Source: Curtobacterium sp. S6
GTDB taxonomy: Bacteria > Actinomycetota > Actinomycetes > Actinomycetales > Micrococcaceae
Length of the DNA stretch: 64,000 nt
Direction: 5' to 3'
Assembly (NCBI RefSeq): GCF_000710345.2
Contig: NZ_JHEL01000015.1
Span: 310,001 to 374,000, forward strand
How positions within the stretch are numbered: the first letter of the stretch is position 1; every line of letters begins with the position of its first letter. The notes under the pieces were generated by a model that searched no databases, was not told the origin of the DNA, and saw nothing but the letters and a program-made list of their open reading frames with translations. The position numbers were made by a program, and so were the translations under genes. Shown piece after piece: positions 1 to 9,687 of the stretch.

Positions 1-731
1 TGACCGAGAGCCTTCGCTACGTCGAGGCACCCGACCCGGAGTCCGTCGTGGTGCTCCAACACGGAGGAGGCAACCGGGGGAAACGACTCCTCGACGCCGT
101 CAAGAAGGCGCGTCATCCGGTCGTGGAGTGCAAGCCGCTCAAGAACGATCGCGACAAGATGGATTTCGTGTACCAGCTCTTTCGTGCCGAGGAGCGTCGC
201 ATCGAACCCGACGCGGCGAGGATGTTGATCGCGGCGGCGGGATCGGATGTCGCAGAGCTCGCGTCCGCGAGTCATCAGCTCATTTCGGATGGGCCTGCGA
301 CCATCACCGATGCGGTCGTGGAAAAATACTACGGCGGCCGGGTCGAGGTCACCGCCTTTAAGGTCGCCGACGCGGCCGTCAGCGGACAAAGCGGCTTCGC
401 GCTCAGGAGCTTGCGTCAGGCCCTGGATTCTGGCGTCGATCCGGTACCGCTGGTGGGCGCCATTTCGATGCGGGTCCGCCACATCGCGCAGGTTCACGGA
501 CGTCGTGAGAGCCCGGCATCCCTGGCCAAAGCGCTAGGAATGGCACCGTGGCAGGTCGAACAGGCGCAACGGGATTCCCGACGATTCACCTCGGAATCTC
601 TGAGCTGGGTCATTCGCGGGCTGGCGACGGCAGACGCACAGGTCAAAGGCGAAGGGCAGGACCCCATCTTCGCGCTCGAAAGGGCGGTGTTGACGTTGTC
701 CATGGCAGGTTCACGGGGGAGGAGCCGGTAA
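1..731 (+). CDS. holA: DNA polymerase III subunit delta (5'-truncated by window edge)
   Basis: The reading frame is open from base 3 through the window start, so the N-terminus lies outside; the GTG at 48 is internal. About 242 residues remain of a family usually near 320-340. Delta is the clamp-loader subunit that opens the sliding clamp. Seen here are the end of the AAA-like domain (QHGGGNRGKRLLDAVKKA), the lid helices (residues EERRIEPDAARMLIAAAGSD) and the C-terminal collar domain (SLRQALDSGVDPVPLVGAI). In actinobacteria holA is commonly followed by rpsT in the opposite orientation, as here. The family assignment is confident; the missing N-terminus cannot be judged. Confidence 0.93.
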   Translation, partial: TESLRYVEAPDPESVVVLQHGGGNRGKRLLDAVKKARHPVVECKPLKNDRDKMDFVYQLFRAEERRIEPDAARMLIAAAGSDVAELASASHQLISDGPATITDAVVEKYYGGRVEVTAFKVADAAVSGQSGFALRSLRQALDSGVDPVPLVGAISMRVRHIAQVHGRRESPASLAKALGMAPWQVEQAQRDSRRFTSESLSWVIRGLATADAQVKGEGQDPIFALERAVLTLSMAGSRGRSR

Positions 732-776
732 GGCCTCCGGCACGGCGGTCAGACGAACAAAGCCCTAGGGGATGCA

Positions 777-810
777 CGAAGGGCCCCTCCCGGATGGGAG
801 GGGCCCTTCG
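777..810. terminator. bidirectional terminator between holA and rpsT
   Basis: A perfect 15-bp inverted repeat (777-791 with 796-810) surrounds a GGAT loop. On the + strand it is followed by a short T run (CACTTTTCC). It lies between the convergent ends of holA and rpsT, so it can serve both. Confidence 0.85.
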
Positions 811-831
811 GCTCACTTTTCCTGAAACAGG

Positions 832-1095
832 TTAGGAAAGAGCGTTGACTCGCTGGCTGAGGCCCGACTTCTTGTTCGCAGCGTTGTTCTTGTGCAGAAC
901 ACCCTTGCTCACGGCCTTGTCGAACTTCTGGCCGGCGACGCTGAGGGCCTTGACGGCCTCATCCTTGTTGCCGGCGGCGACAGCGGAGTTCACCTTACGA
1001 ACCGCGGTGCGCAGCTCCGACTTATAAGCGTTGTTGCGCAGACGCGACTTCTCGTTCGTGAGGATGCGCTTCTTCTGGGACTTGATGTTAGCCAC
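832..1095 (-). CDS. rpsT: 30S ribosomal protein S20
   Basis: S20 binds 16S rRNA early in small-subunit assembly. The 87-residue product is a typical full-length S20: it begins [18 protein letters not shown], is rich in Lys/Arg, and carries the family pattern [17 protein letters not shown] and the NKAASRKS-like tail (here [17 protein letters not shown]). The ATG start gives the expected MANI N-terminus, and an AGAAGG ribosome binding site precedes it on the minus strand. It is monocistronic, convergent with holA, and ends at the shared hairpin. Confidence 0.97.
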   Translation of the reverse strand: MANIKSQKKRILTNEKSRLRNNAYKSELRTAVRKVNSAVAAGNKDEAVKALSVAGQKFDKAVSKGVLHKNNAANKKSGLSQRVNALS

Positions 1096-1314
1096 GTAAA
1101 AAACCTTCTGTTTTGTCTAATAGGTCAGTGAGGGCAAACGAGCCGGATCTTGACTGAGCGGCGTGGGGATGCCTATGGCAACCCGGCTCGCAGTGCCCGA
1201 TGACCATCGGACACACAGCTAACGAGTTTATCAGAGCCCATCACATGGAGCCAGGGTAAACACGCCATGAACCACGCCACGTCTCAACGGCATCGCCTGA
1301 GCCGTGGACCCGGA

Positions 1315-1842
1315 TCACCGTACCGAGTTGGCCTCGGATACCACCCGATCGAAAATCTCCCGGCTGACGGTGGCGCCCTCACGCCGTACCTGCGCGGCGT
1401 CCACGCGGATCACCCGATCAATCTTGACCTCGGAGGCTCGGCCCTGCCTGTCCCACGGGCCGCTTCCGATATCGACGTAGCGCGCATCGGCATGGCTCCG
1501 GTTGTTGTGGTCTTTGCTCGTGAGCATGAGACCCAGCAGGTTCGCGCCGTCACGCCCCACCAAGAGGACCGGGCGGTCCTTGCCCTTTGAGTAGTCCTCT
1601 TCGAAGGGCACCCACGTCCAGACGATTTCGCCGGGATCCGGTCGACCGTCCGGCTTGGGCGCGTAGCTGGCCTCCAGCCGCCCGTGGAAATCCCCGGTAT
1701 AGCCGGATGCCCCACGATTCTGTCCCCGAGATGGGCCCTGCCCAGCGGGTCCGCCCGAGCTGTTCCGCAACTGCCGAACCTGACGATAAATCGAGCGTCC
1801 CAGGCGGAAGATTCTGTTCACGGTGTTCCCATCGAGATTCAT
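1315..1842 (-). CDS. PemK/MazF-family protein without an adjacent antitoxin
   Basis: The 175-residue product matches the PemK/MazF fold from about residue 70: [26 protein letters not shown], then [12 protein letters not shown] and a C-terminal helix. MazF proteins are usually 110-120 residues sequence-specific endoribonucleases. Here a basic, Gly/Ser-rich extension of about 65 residues precedes the core. No small antitoxin-like ORF lies next to it; upstream is divergent lepA and downstream is rpsT. Genes of this type next to lepA are common in actinobacteria, so it may be a housekeeping MazF-like protein and not a toxin of a canonical pair. Catalytic activity is inferred only from fold-level similarity. 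Confidence 0.8.
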   Translation of the reverse strand: MNLDGNTVNRIFRLGRSIYRQVRQLRNSSGGPAGQGPSRGQNRGASGYTGDFHGRLEASYAPKPDGRPDPGEIVWTWVPFEEDYSKGKDRPVLLVGRDGANLLGLMLTSKDHNNRSHADARYVDIGSGPWDRQGRASEVKIDRVIRVDAAQVRREGATVSREIFDRVVSEANSVR

Positions 1843-1944
1843 GGCCCCAGCTTAGGGGAGAACTTCGCTAACCGCGGGAAAACGTGGGAAACTAAGACCT
1901 TGACCGGCACTAGCGTGCGTCCGTACCAGGAAAGGAAGGCCCCC

Positions 1945-3801
1945 GTGGCACCACAGGCGAGTCAGGCCCCTCGGCCCGCCGCAACTGATCCGGCGATTCT
2001 CCGGAACTTTTGCATCATCGCCCATATTGACCACGGGAAGTCGACTCTCGCGGACCGCATGTTGCAGGCGACCGGCGTCGTCACTCCACGAGAGATGAAG
2101 GCGCAGTATCTCGATCGCATGGATATCGAACGCGAACGAGGAATCACGATCAAGTCCCAGGCGGTTCGCATGCCGTGGGAGGTCGATGGCACTTCCTACG
2201 CCCTGAATATGATCGACACGCCCGGGCACGTGGACTTCACCTACGAGGTCTCCCGCTCCCTGGCGGCGTGCGAAGGCGCCTTGTTGCTCGTCGATGCCGC
2301 TCAGGGCATTGAGGCACAGACCCTCGCCAACCTGTATTTGGCCATGGAGAACGACCTGGTCATCATCCCCGTTCTCAACAAGATTGATCTTCCGGCCGCG
2401 CAACCGGACAAGTATGCGCAGGAAATCGCCAATTTGATCGGTGGCGATCCCGAGGACGTCCTGCGCGTTTCTGGCAAGACCGGCGACGGCGTCGAGGAGT
2501 TGCTGGACCGCATTGTGCGCGATCTTCCGGCACCCGAGGGAAAGGCCGATGCGCCTGCACGAGCCATGATCTTCGACTCGGTTTACGACTCCTACCGCGG
2601 CGTCGTGACCTACATCCGGGTCGTGGACGGAAAACTGACCCCCCGACAGCGCATCGCGATGATGTCGACGGGGGCCGAACACGAATTGCTGGAGATCGGC
2701 GTGATCTCGCCCGAGCCTCAGGCCACGGAGGGTCTGGGGGTCGGCGAGGTGGGTTACCTGATTACCGGCGTGAAGGACGTCCGGCTCTCGAGGGTCGGTG
2801 ACACCGTCACGGACGGTCGGCACCCTGCCGAAGAGTCGCTCGGTGGCTACGAAGACCCTAAGCCGATGGTTTTCTCGGGCCTGTTCCCGATCGACGGCTC
2901 CGATTACCCCGTTCTGCGCGACGCGCTGGACAAACTCAAGCTCAACGACGCCGCGCTCGTCTACGAACCGGAGACCTCCGCGGCCCTGGGATTCGGCTTC
3001 CGCTGTGGGTTCCTGGGAATGCTGCACTTGGAGATCATCCGCGAACGACTGGAACGGGAATTCAACCTGTCGCTGATTTCCACGGCGCCCAACGTCATCT
3101 ACGACGTCGTCGAGGAAGACGGCACCTCGATGCGCGTGACGAGCCCGAGCGAATTCCCCGAGGGCAAATTGCAGACGATTGCCGAGCCCATGGTGGCCAT
3201 CACCATCATTGCGCCCAGCGAATTCGTCGGCGCCATCATGGAATTGTGTCAATCGCGGCGCGGGCAGATCGGGGGCATGGACTACCTGTCCGAGGAGCGC
3301 GTCGAATTGCGGTATCGGTTGCCCCTCGCGGAGATCGTTTTCGATTTCTTCGATCAGCTCAAGTCCCGGACCCGGGGTTACGCATCCCTGGACTGGAAAC
3401 TCGATGGTCAACAAGAGTCAGACCTCGTCAAGGTGGACATTCTTCTTCAGGGGGAGCGGGTGGACGCATTCTCCGCCATCACGCACCGGGATAAGGCCTA
3501 TTCCTATGGCGTGAGCATGGCCGCGAAGCTCAAGGAGCTGATTCCCCGTCAGCAGTTCGAGGTGCCGATTCAGGCCGCCATCGGTTCGCGAATCATCGCT
3601 CGCGAAAATATTCGCGCGATCCGCAAAGACGTCCTGTCAAAGTGTTATGGCGGCGACATTTCGCGCAAGCGCAAATTGTTGGAAAAGCAGAAGGAGGGAA
3701 AGAAGCGCATGAAGACCATTGGACGCGTGGACGTTCCCCAGGAAGCCTTCGTGGCGGCCCTGAGCTCCGCCGACGAGGCCAAGGACAAGCCCAAGAAGTG
3801 A
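1945..3801 (+). CDS. lepA: Elongation factor 4 (LepA), ribosome-associated GTPase
   Basis: LepA is a translational GTPase that acts on stalled or initiating ribosomes. GTG at 1945 was chosen because AGGAAAGGAAGG precedes it and the product then starts MAPQASQ; the open frame upstream to 1684 overlaps the divergent PemK gene and is not family-like. The 618 residues show G1 AHIDHGKST (about 26-34), [14 protein letters not shown] and the LepA-specific C-terminal domain ([26 protein letters not shown]). The length is usual for the family. The stop codon overlaps the GTG start of hemW, indicating translational coupling. Confidence 0.97.
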   Translation: MAPQASQAPRPAATDPAILRNFCIIAHIDHGKSTLADRMLQATGVVTPREMKAQYLDRMDIERERGITIKSQAVRMPWEVDGTSYALNMIDTPGHVDFTYEVSRSLAACEGALLLVDAAQGIEAQTLANLYLAMENDLVIIPVLNKIDLPAAQPDKYAQEIANLIGGDPEDVLRVSGKTGDGVEELLDRIVRDLPAPEGKADAPARAMIFDSVYDSYRGVVTYIRVVDGKLTPRQRIAMMSTGAEHELLEIGVISPEPQATEGLGVGEVGYLITGVKDVRLSRVGDTVTDGRHPAEESLGGYEDPKPMVFSGLFPIDGSDYPVLRDALDKLKLNDAALVYEPETSAALGFGFRCGFLGMLHLEIIRERLEREFNLSLISTAPNVIYDVVEEDGTSMRVTSPSEFPEGKLQTIAEPMVAITIIAPSEFVGAIMELCQSRRGQIGGMDYLSEERVELRYRLPLAEIVFDFFDQLKSRTRGYASLDWKLDGQQESDLVKVDILLQGERVDAFSAITHRDKAYSYGVSMAAKLKELIPRQQFEVPIQAAIGSRIIARENIRAIRKDVLSKCYGGDISRKRKLLEKQKEGKKRMKTIGRVDVPQEAFVAALSSADEAKDKPKK

Positions 3802-5024
3802 GTCCCGCCCAGCCAACGGGAGACCCAGCCCCTCGCGACGGTCTCCTGCCCGCCTCCGTCCACCGCGACGCCACCGGGCGAACCCTCAGCCTGTACGTTC
3901 ACGTTCCGTACTGTTCCATCAGGTGCGGGTATTGCGATTTCAATACCTACGCGGCGGACGACTTCGGCGACGACGTCGGCCGCCTGACCTACGCGCGGGA
4001 TGCTCTGCGGGAGATCGATCTCGCGGGCGAGGTGCTCGATGCCTCCGGGGTCGAACCACGACCGCTGCATTCGGTATTTTTCGGGGGCGGAACACCGACC
4101 CGAATCCCTACCAGGGACCTCGTGGACATCCTGCGTCGAGCGATCGAGACATTCGGTCTGGAAGAAGGGGCCGAGGTGACGACCGAGGCCAATCCGGACT
4201 CCGTCGACCTCGACGACCTCAAGACCCTGAAACAGGCCGGTTTTACCCGGGTCTCCTTCGGGATGCAGTCAGCTGTCCCGCGGGTTCTGAGCGTCCTGGA
4301 CCGAACCCACGAACCGTCCAATGTGCCCAAGGTGGTTTCCTGGGCCAAGCAGGTTGGCCTCGAGGTCTCGGTGGATCTGATTTCCGGGGCTCCCGGAGAG
4401 ACGCTGGAGGAGTGGCGGGCCTCGGTCGAGGCGGCGATCAGTTATCAGCCCGATCACATTTCCGCGTATTCGCTGATCGTCGAGCCGGGGACCAAACTCG
4501 CGGCGCAGATCGCTCGCGGCGTCTACACCGAGGTCGACGACGACCAGCAGGCCGACATGTATCTCCTGGCCGACGAGCTACTCACCGCGGCCGGATACCA
4601 GTGGTACGAGGTATCCAACTGGTCGAGATCTCCCGGAACCCGCTCGCGACACAACCTGGCCTATTGGCATAACCAAGACTGGTGGGGGATCGGCCCGGGC
4701 GCACATTCCCACGTCAACGGAACCCGGTGGTGGAATATCAAGCATCCGCTGCCTTATGCGCAGCGCGTGCGCGAGCATTCCTCCCCGGCCTTGGCTCGGG
4801 AAAACCTGGATGAGGACACGCGGTACATGGAGACGGTCATGCTGGCCGCTCGTATTCGAGATGGCTTGCCGCTGGAGCGTGTCCGAACCGCCGGGCGGGA
4901 ACGGACGGCGTGGCTGGCGCAACAGGGCCTGATCGACGAACCAGCCCTTCAGCGGGGGACTATTCGGCTGACCCTTCAGGGCAGACTATTGGGGGACGCG
5001 GTCGTTCGGGAGCTCTTGGCCTGA
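3798..5024 (+). CDS. hemW: HemW, radical-SAM haem chaperone
   Basis: HemW is a radical-SAM family protein thought to insert haem into respiratory proteins; it was formerly annotated as coproporphyrinogen III oxidase. The start is GTG at 3798, sharing four bases with the lepA stop (GTGA). The 408 residues carry the cluster motif C39-x3-C43-x2-C46 followed by DF. The Phe where HemN has a fourth Cys marks it as HemW. FFGGGTPT and SFGMQS follow, as does the HemN C-terminal domain ([20 protein letters not shown]). The longer open frame from 3642 lies inside lepA and is rejected. Confidence 0.93.
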   Translation: MSPAQPTGDPAPRDGLLPASVHRDATGRTLSLYVHVPYCSIRCGYCDFNTYAADDFGDDVGRLTYARDALREIDLAGEVLDASGVEPRPLHSVFFGGGTPTRIPTRDLVDILRRAIETFGLEEGAEVTTEANPDSVDLDDLKTLKQAGFTRVSFGMQSAVPRVLSVLDRTHEPSNVPKVVSWAKQVGLEVSVDLISGAPGETLEEWRASVEAAISYQPDHISAYSLIVEPGTKLAAQIARGVYTEVDDDQQADMYLLADELLTAAGYQWYEVSNWSRSPGTRSRHNLAYWHNQDWWGIGPGAHSHVNGTRWWNIKHPLPYAQRVREHSSPALARENLDEDTRYMETVMLAARIRDGLPLERVRTAGRERTAWLAQQGLIDEPALQRGTIRLTLQGRLLGDAVVRELLA

Positions 5025-5061
5025 CGACCACACGTGCGCTCCCACACGGCCAGGACCGGAA

Positions 5062-5478
5062 TCAGCGGGCTCGGCGGCGAGAAACCCAGTCAAGAGCCCG
5101 CGTATTGAAGCGGTACTGGTAAGGGTTTCCACGGTTCACGCGGATCCCCGCCACGAGGGACGAGACGGCAAGGTATACCCATACGATTGCCGCGAAGAGG
5201 CCGAAGAGCCAACCGATGCCCGGCAGGACCGATAGCGCGACGCAGGCAACGATCACAACCGAGGGAATCAGGGTGAAGTTGAGGGCCTCGCGGGCCTCTT
5301 GAGCCGTAAAACGGCCCCTCGAACGGAGAGTCGCGTAGATGATGGCCGACGGCACGCACCCGACGACGCCGCCGAAATGTGCCATCGTGGCCATCGAGCG
5401 GTCGTCTTTGACGCTCAAGGGCTGCGGCGTCGCCGAAACGCCCTCGAAGGGTGTCTTCTGGTTGGTGCTGGTCGTCAA
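5062..5478 (-). CDS. DUF4870-family membrane protein
   Basis: This is a small integral membrane protein of the DUF4870/Tic20-like family, of unknown function. The frame opens at GTG 5511, but TTG 5478 is preceded at 7 bases by AAAAGG and gives a family-like start MTTSTNQKTP, so that start is preferred (138 residues). Visible features are MAHFGGVVGCVPSAIIYATLR, the family-typical QEAREALNFTL, and hydrophobic segments around ALNFTLIPSVVIVACVALSVL and GWLFGLFAAIVWVYLAVSS. It is convergent with hemW, with a 37-base gap and no obvious terminator hairpin. Confidence 0.82.
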   Translation of the reverse strand: MTTSTNQKTPFEGVSATPQPLSVKDDRSMATMAHFGGVVGCVPSAIIYATLRSRGRFTAQEAREALNFTLIPSVVIVACVALSVLPGIGWLFGLFAAIVWVYLAVSSLVAGIRVNRGNPYQYRFNTRALDWVSRRRAR

Positions 5479-5625
5479 AAACTCGCCTTTTCTGCCGAAC
5501 CTGTAGTTCACGTCGTCACACGATATGCCTGCCCATGATACCGAGGGGTACTCACTTTCGGATACGTGCTAGTCGACACATTGCCATGTTGGTGAGGCCC
5601 GTGCCAAAAATCGTTCACGCGGCGG

Positions 5626-6495
5626 TCACGAGGAGCCCGCCGGCGATTCCGTCAGGAAATCGATGATGTGCTCCACCGGTCCGAGAATACCCGGATCGAG
5701 GTCGGAATAGGTGTTGACGCTCGAGAGAATCTTTTTCCACGCCATGGCCCTCTGCGCGGCGGTCGCATGAGGCCAGCCGATTCGCTTCAGAATTCCCGTT
5801 TTCCAGTCTTCGTTGCGCGGCACGGCAGGCCACGAATCGAGCCCGACGGCGGCCGGCTTGACCGATTCCCACACGTCGACGTAGGGATGGCCCACGAACA
5901 GCACATGCCCCGAAGAGCCTGGCAGGCCCATGGCCTGCTCCGCGAGCTTGGATTCTTTGCTGCCCCGAACCAGGTGATCCGCCAGGATCCCGAGGCGACG
6001 GTGCGGTCCAGGTCCGAAGTCCCGAATGTAGTCGGCCACGTGGTCCAGGCCGTGCAGAGGCTCGACCACGATACCTTCGATGCGCAAATCGTCTCCCCAG
6101 ACCTTTTCGATCAGCTCGGCATCGTGGAGGCCCTCGACGATCATGCGGGAGGCCCTCGCCTCGCGAGCCTTGGCACCGGGGACGGCAACGGACCCCGAGC
6201 GTGTCCTCTTCGGCGCTGCCTTCCGGGAAGGGCTCGGCGCCGTCAAGACGACGGGTTCGCCTTCGTACAGGTAGCCATAGCCCAGGGGAAACTCACGCAC
6301 TTTTCCGTGCCGGTCCTCGAGGCCGACGATCCGCTGCCCACCCACGGCGCGGAGGGAAATGGCCGCGCCGACCCAGCCGCTCTGGACCTCCTCAATGACC
6401 ATTCCGCGGCGAACCTCGAGGGTCGCGGGCTCGGGTGCGCGGTGATTGAGCCGATCGTTGCTGAGATCTTGCGGTCCCCACCCATAGCGATCCAT
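5626..6495 (-). CDS. DUF3097 domain-containing protein
   Basis: The 289-residue protein belongs to DUF3097, an actinobacterial family of unknown function often found near hemW and hrcA, as here. It starts MDRYGWGPQDL. The conserved core includes RMIVEGLHDAELIEKVWGDDL and IVVEPLHGLDHVADYIRDF, which looks like the acidic-motif pattern of a TOPRIM-type fold (inference), followed by RRLGILADHLVRGSKES and HVLFVGHPYVDVWESVKP. It is divergent from hrcA with a 201-base gap. No signal peptide or membrane segment is visible. Confidence 0.85.
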   Translation of the reverse strand: MDRYGWGPQDLSNDRLNHRAPEPATLEVRRGMVIEEVQSGWVGAAISLRAVGGQRIVGLEDRHGKVREFPLGYGYLYEGEPVVLTAPSPSRKAAPKRTRSGSVAVPGAKAREARASRMIVEGLHDAELIEKVWGDDLRIEGIVVEPLHGLDHVADYIRDFGPGPHRRLGILADHLVRGSKESKLAEQAMGLPGSSGHVLFVGHPYVDVWESVKPAAVGLDSWPAVPRNEDWKTGILKRIGWPHATAAQRAMAWKKILSSVNTYSDLDPGILGPVEHIIDFLTESPAGSS

Positions 6496-6614
6496 TCGAG
6501 CTCCTCACGGCAGGTTAATATCGGCGACGGATTGGTCAGTGGTCAATATATCTCGCCGTGCTCGCCGAGAGCTGATCGGGCCGCGGCTCGTTTTTCGTGC
6601 TGGGGCCTCCGGCG

Positions 6615-6646
6615 TAGACTTAGCAGACGGGCGGCAGGAGTGCCAG
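6615..6646 (+). promoter_or_regulatory. CIRCE-like HrcA operator over the hrcA promoter
   Basis: TTAGCAGAC (6620-6628) and GAGTGCCAG (6638-6646) flank exactly nine bases. Each half matches the CIRCE consensus TTAGCACTC-N9-GAGTGCTAA at 7 of 9 positions. A possible -10 element TAGACT (6615-6620) abuts the left half, so the start of transcription would fall inside the repeat. The site lies 50 bases before the hrcA start and fits autorepression by HrcA, with dnaJ co-regulated. Confidence 0.7.
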
Positions 6647-6696
6647 GCCCAAGATCGGCAGACCCATTGGTTGGAGCATCGAGGAGGGACGCATCC

Positions 6697-7710
6697 GTGA
6701 ATCAGCCGCGACGACTCGAGGTCTTGTCGGCGATCGTCGAGGACTACGTGCACTCTCGAGAACCGGTGGGATCTAAAGCCCTCGTCGAGAGGCACAACCT
6801 GGGCGTGTCCAGTGCGACCGTGCGTAATGACATGGCCGCGCTCGAGGACGCCGGCATGGTCTCCGCTCCGCATGCCAGCGCGGGGCGCATCCCCACGGAC
6901 AAGGGCTACCGCGCTTTCGTCGATCAGATCTCCTCGGTCAAGCCGCTGTCCGTCGCCGAGCGACGGGCCATCGCCAGCTTCCTCGATTCGACCGACGACG
7001 TCGATCGAATGATGGAGAAGACCGTCCGCCTTTTATCCCAGTTGACGCGGCAGGTCGCCCTGATCCAGTATCCCACGAATAACGGTGCCAAAGTGAGGCA
7101 CCTGGAGCTCGTGCGGATGGCACCGCGAATTGTTCTCGTCGTCCTGATTACTCATCGAGGCGGCGTGGCCCAGCGGGCCGTCGAGGTCCCCGAGGAAGTC
7201 CCGGAGGATTTCTTGGCCGGCTTGAGGGCACGATTCCTCGATCGGGTACTGGACCGATCCGTCGGTGACCTGGAGAAACCCCTGGTTTCGGCGGTCGCGG
7301 ACTCGGATCCGCGATATCGTGAGACGGCGAGCCTCATGGCGGCCACCGTCGCGATCCTGGGTCGAGGCGAACAAGACGAACGCCTCCTGATGGCCGGCAC
7401 GTCGTATTTGGCCGAATCGACGGGAGACTTCAAGCGGAGCATCGCACCGATCCTGGACGTCTTGGAGGAACAGGTCGTGATGTTGCGGTTGTTGTCGGAG
7501 ATCGATGACGATGCCGGAGGCGTCTCGGTGCGCATCGGCCAGGAGAATTCGGAGACGCCTCTGTCAGATGCCTCCGTCGTCGCGACCGGCTACGGACCGG
7601 AGCTCGCCTCGAAGCTAGGCGTCGTGGGCCCGACCCGCATGGATTACCCAGGCACCATGTCCGCGGTGCGCGCCGTTGCCCGGTACCTCTCTCGTATCCT
7701 GCACGACTAG
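6697..7710 (+). CDS. hrcA: Heat-inducible transcription repressor HrcA
   Basis: HrcA represses chaperone genes by binding CIRCE operators. The start GTG at 6697 follows GAGGAGGG by about 8 bases and gives MNQPRRLEVLSAIVEDYV; the open frame upstream overlaps the DUF3097 gene and is not coding. The 337 residues have the N-terminal winged helix (PVGSKALVERHNLGVSSATVRNDMAALED), HASAGRIPTDKGYRAFVD, the GAF-like middle, and the family C-terminus (VGPTRMDYPGTMSAVRAVARYLSRIL). Followed 64 bases later by dnaJ. Confidence 0.96.
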   Translation: MNQPRRLEVLSAIVEDYVHSREPVGSKALVERHNLGVSSATVRNDMAALEDAGMVSAPHASAGRIPTDKGYRAFVDQISSVKPLSVAERRAIASFLDSTDDVDRMMEKTVRLLSQLTRQVALIQYPTNNGAKVRHLELVRMAPRIVLVVLITHRGGVAQRAVEVPEEVPEDFLAGLRARFLDRVLDRSVGDLEKPLVSAVADSDPRYRETASLMAATVAILGRGEQDERLLMAGTSYLAESTGDFKRSIAPILDVLEEQVVMLRLLSEIDDDAGGVSVRIGQENSETPLSDASVVATGYGPELASKLGVVGPTRMDYPGTMSAVRAVARYLSRILHD

Positions 7711-7774
7711 AAAGACCAAGATCTCAGAAAACGAGTCATCCACGCGGCCCCCCGCCGCAGATTAAGGAACATCA

Positions 7775-8905
7775 GTGAGCGACCACTATCAGACCCTCGG
7801 TGTCTCGCGGGACGCCAGCCCGGAAGAAATCAAAAAGGCGTACCGCAAAAAGGCACGCACTTTGCACCCCGACGTGAACCCGTCGCCCGAGGCCGCCGAA
7901 GAATTCAAGCGGGTTTCCCACGCCAATGATGTGCTCTCCGACCCGGAAAAGCGGCGTGTTTACGACGCGACCGGCAACGAAAATGGGACCAATACCGGTT
8001 TCGGCGGCGGATTCCCCGGGTCGGGATTCGGATTCTCCGATATTTTCGAGACCTTCTTCCAAGGCGCGGGTTCCCCGCGTGGCCCGGAAAGCCGGGTTCG
8101 CCAGGGGCAGGATGCCTTGATCAACGTGCGGGTTTCCCTCAAGGACGCCGTTTTCGGCACCGAGAAGGAGGTCACCGTGGACACGGCGGTGACCTGCTCG
8201 TTGTGTGAGGGCAAGGGCACGGAGAAGGGAACCGAACCCGAAACCTGCAGCGTTTGTCACGGGCAGGGCCACATTCAGCGCCAGGTCCAGTCCATTCTCG
8301 GCAACGTGGTCACCACCGCGGAGTGCCCCTCCTGCCGTGGCTTCGGCACGGTCATCAAGCACCCCTGCCAGGAATGCTACGGCGAGGGGCGCGTGCGTCA
8401 GCGCAAGCCTCTGACCCTCAAGATTCCCGCCGGCGTCTCCACGGGGACCCGAATCCGGCTGAGCGGCCAGGGTGAGGCCGGAACCGGCGGGGGCCCCAAC
8501 GGCGACCTCTACGTCGAGATTCGAGTGACGCCGGACGAAACCTTCAACAGGGAAGGCGACGACCTGCACGCTCGCATGACGGTGCCGATGACGGCCGCCG
8601 CCCTCGGCACGACGATTACCCTCGACACGTTCGACGGTCCCCAGGATGTCCCGGTCAAGGCCGGGACGCAGACCGGCCAGACCACCACGCTGCGGGACCT
8701 CGGCGTGACCAAACTTCGCGGCTCCGGGCGGGGCAACATCATCGTTCACTTCGAGGTCGAGACCCCGACCAAACTGTCCGACGAACAGCGTGATCTGCTG
8801 CGCCGCCTCGCCGAATTGCGCAGTGAGGAATCACCGGTGGGTGAGACCGTCCAGAACACCGGCCACGGTTTCTTCTCCCGACTCCGCGACAAATTTCAGG
8901 ACTAG
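7775..8905 (+). CDS. dnaJ: Chaperone protein DnaJ (DnaJ2 type)
   Basis: DnaJ is the J-domain co-chaperone that stimulates DnaK ATPase and delivers substrates. The GTG start at 7775 follows TAAGGAA. In the 376 residues the J domain has HPD at 31-33. A Gly/Phe-rich linker (about 70-105) follows, then four CxxCxGxG zinc motifs starting near residues 141, 158, 184 and 198, and the two beta-barrel substrate domains. Lying after hrcA instead of in the dnaK operon, it corresponds to the actinobacterial dnaJ2 position. It overlaps nothing; rsmE starts 9 bases downstream. Confidence 0.95.
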   Translation: MSDHYQTLGVSRDASPEEIKKAYRKKARTLHPDVNPSPEAAEEFKRVSHANDVLSDPEKRRVYDATGNENGTNTGFGGGFPGSGFGFSDIFETFFQGAGSPRGPESRVRQGQDALINVRVSLKDAVFGTEKEVTVDTAVTCSLCEGKGTEKGTEPETCSVCHGQGHIQRQVQSILGNVVTTAECPSCRGFGTVIKHPCQECYGEGRVRQRKPLTLKIPAGVSTGTRIRLSGQGEAGTGGGPNGDLYVEIRVTPDETFNREGDDLHARMTVPMTAAALGTTITLDTFDGPQDVPVKAGTQTGQTTTLRDLGVTKLRGSGRGNIIVHFEVETPTKLSDEQRDLLRRLAELRSEESPVGETVQNTGHGFFSRLRDKFQD

Positions 8906-8914
8906 GAGTTCGGC

Positions 8915-9679
8915 GTGACGCGACCGGTTTTCTATATTCGGCCCGAAGAGCTCGACACCCTCGCTCCGGGGGAAACCTTTGAGCTCTCCGGGCCGGAGGG
9001 GCACCATGCGAAAAACGTGAAGAGAATTGCGGCCGGGGAGTCCGTTGATCTTGTCGATGGCGAGGGCCGTCGGGTCGTCTGCGGGGTCTCGGACTCGAAA
9101 TCCGCGGGCCTTCTCCTCATCGTGGAGTCGGAGATCACCTCGGATTCCGACAGCGGGGTCGTTCTGGTGCAGGCATTGGCCAAGGGTGACCGGGACATTC
9201 TGGCGGTAGAAATGGCCACGGAGCTCGGAGTGTCCGGGATCATTCCATGGCAGGCGCAACGCAGTATCGTCCGGTGGAAGGCAGACCGCGCCGCGAAGTC
9301 CCACGGAAAGTGGCTCAAGACCGTCGAGGCCGCGGCCAAACAGGCCAGACGTTCCAGGGTCCCGGGGGTCGAATCCCTCCACACCACGCGTCAAGTGGCC
9401 GGGCTACTCGAATCCGCGGATCGCATGTTCGTCCTCCATGAGGAGGCCGTGGAGCCGCTCATCTCGGTCGCGCAACAAACGTATGGCGACGACGCCCCGC
9501 GGCAAGGAAAGGTCTATCTCGTCGTGGGCCCCGAGGGCGGGATCGGCGCGGATGAACTCGACCTTCTCGAGGGGGCTGGGGCGCAAACGGTGCGTCTGGG
9601 CTCGGAGGTTCTGCGGAGTTCCACCGCCGGAGCCGCGGCGCTGTCGGTCCTGAACGTTGTCCGTGGACGGTGGGGATAG
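8915..9679 (+). CDS. rsmE: 16S rRNA (uracil-1498-N3)-methyltransferase
   Basis: RsmE is a SPOUT-fold methyltransferase that modifies U1498 of 16S rRNA. GTG at 8915 is preceded by CTAGGAG. The 254 residues have an N-terminal PUA-like domain (FELSGPEGHHAKNVKRIAAGE) and the C-terminal SPOUT knot (VYLVVGPEGGIGADELDLLEGAGAQTVRLGSEVLRSSTAG, a diagnostic motif spanning two segments). It is the last gene of the hrcA-dnaJ-rsmE run and is convergent with the following lipoprotein gene, only 8 bases away, with no hairpin visible between them. Confidence 0.95.
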   Translation: MTRPVFYIRPEELDTLAPGETFELSGPEGHHAKNVKRIAAGESVDLVDGEGRRVVCGVSDSKSAGLLLIVESEITSDSDSGVVLVQALAKGDRDILAVEMATELGVSGIIPWQAQRSIVRWKADRAAKSHGKWLKTVEAAAKQARRSRVPGVESLHTTRQVAGLLESADRMFVLHEEAVEPLISVAQQTYGDDAPRQGKVYLVVGPEGGIGADELDLLEGAGAQTVRLGSEVLRSSTAGAAALSVLNVVRGRWG

Positions 9680-9687
9680 CCTCGCCG

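Noticed and set aside
1852-3414. 520-codon minus-strand frame opposite lepA
   Set aside because: Antisense shadow of lepA without motifs or a ribosome binding site.
5668-6696. N-terminal extension of hrcA by 343 codons
   Set aside because: It overlaps the whole DUF3097 gene antisense and lacks family similarity. GTG 6697 has GAGGAGGG and gives a normal HrcA.
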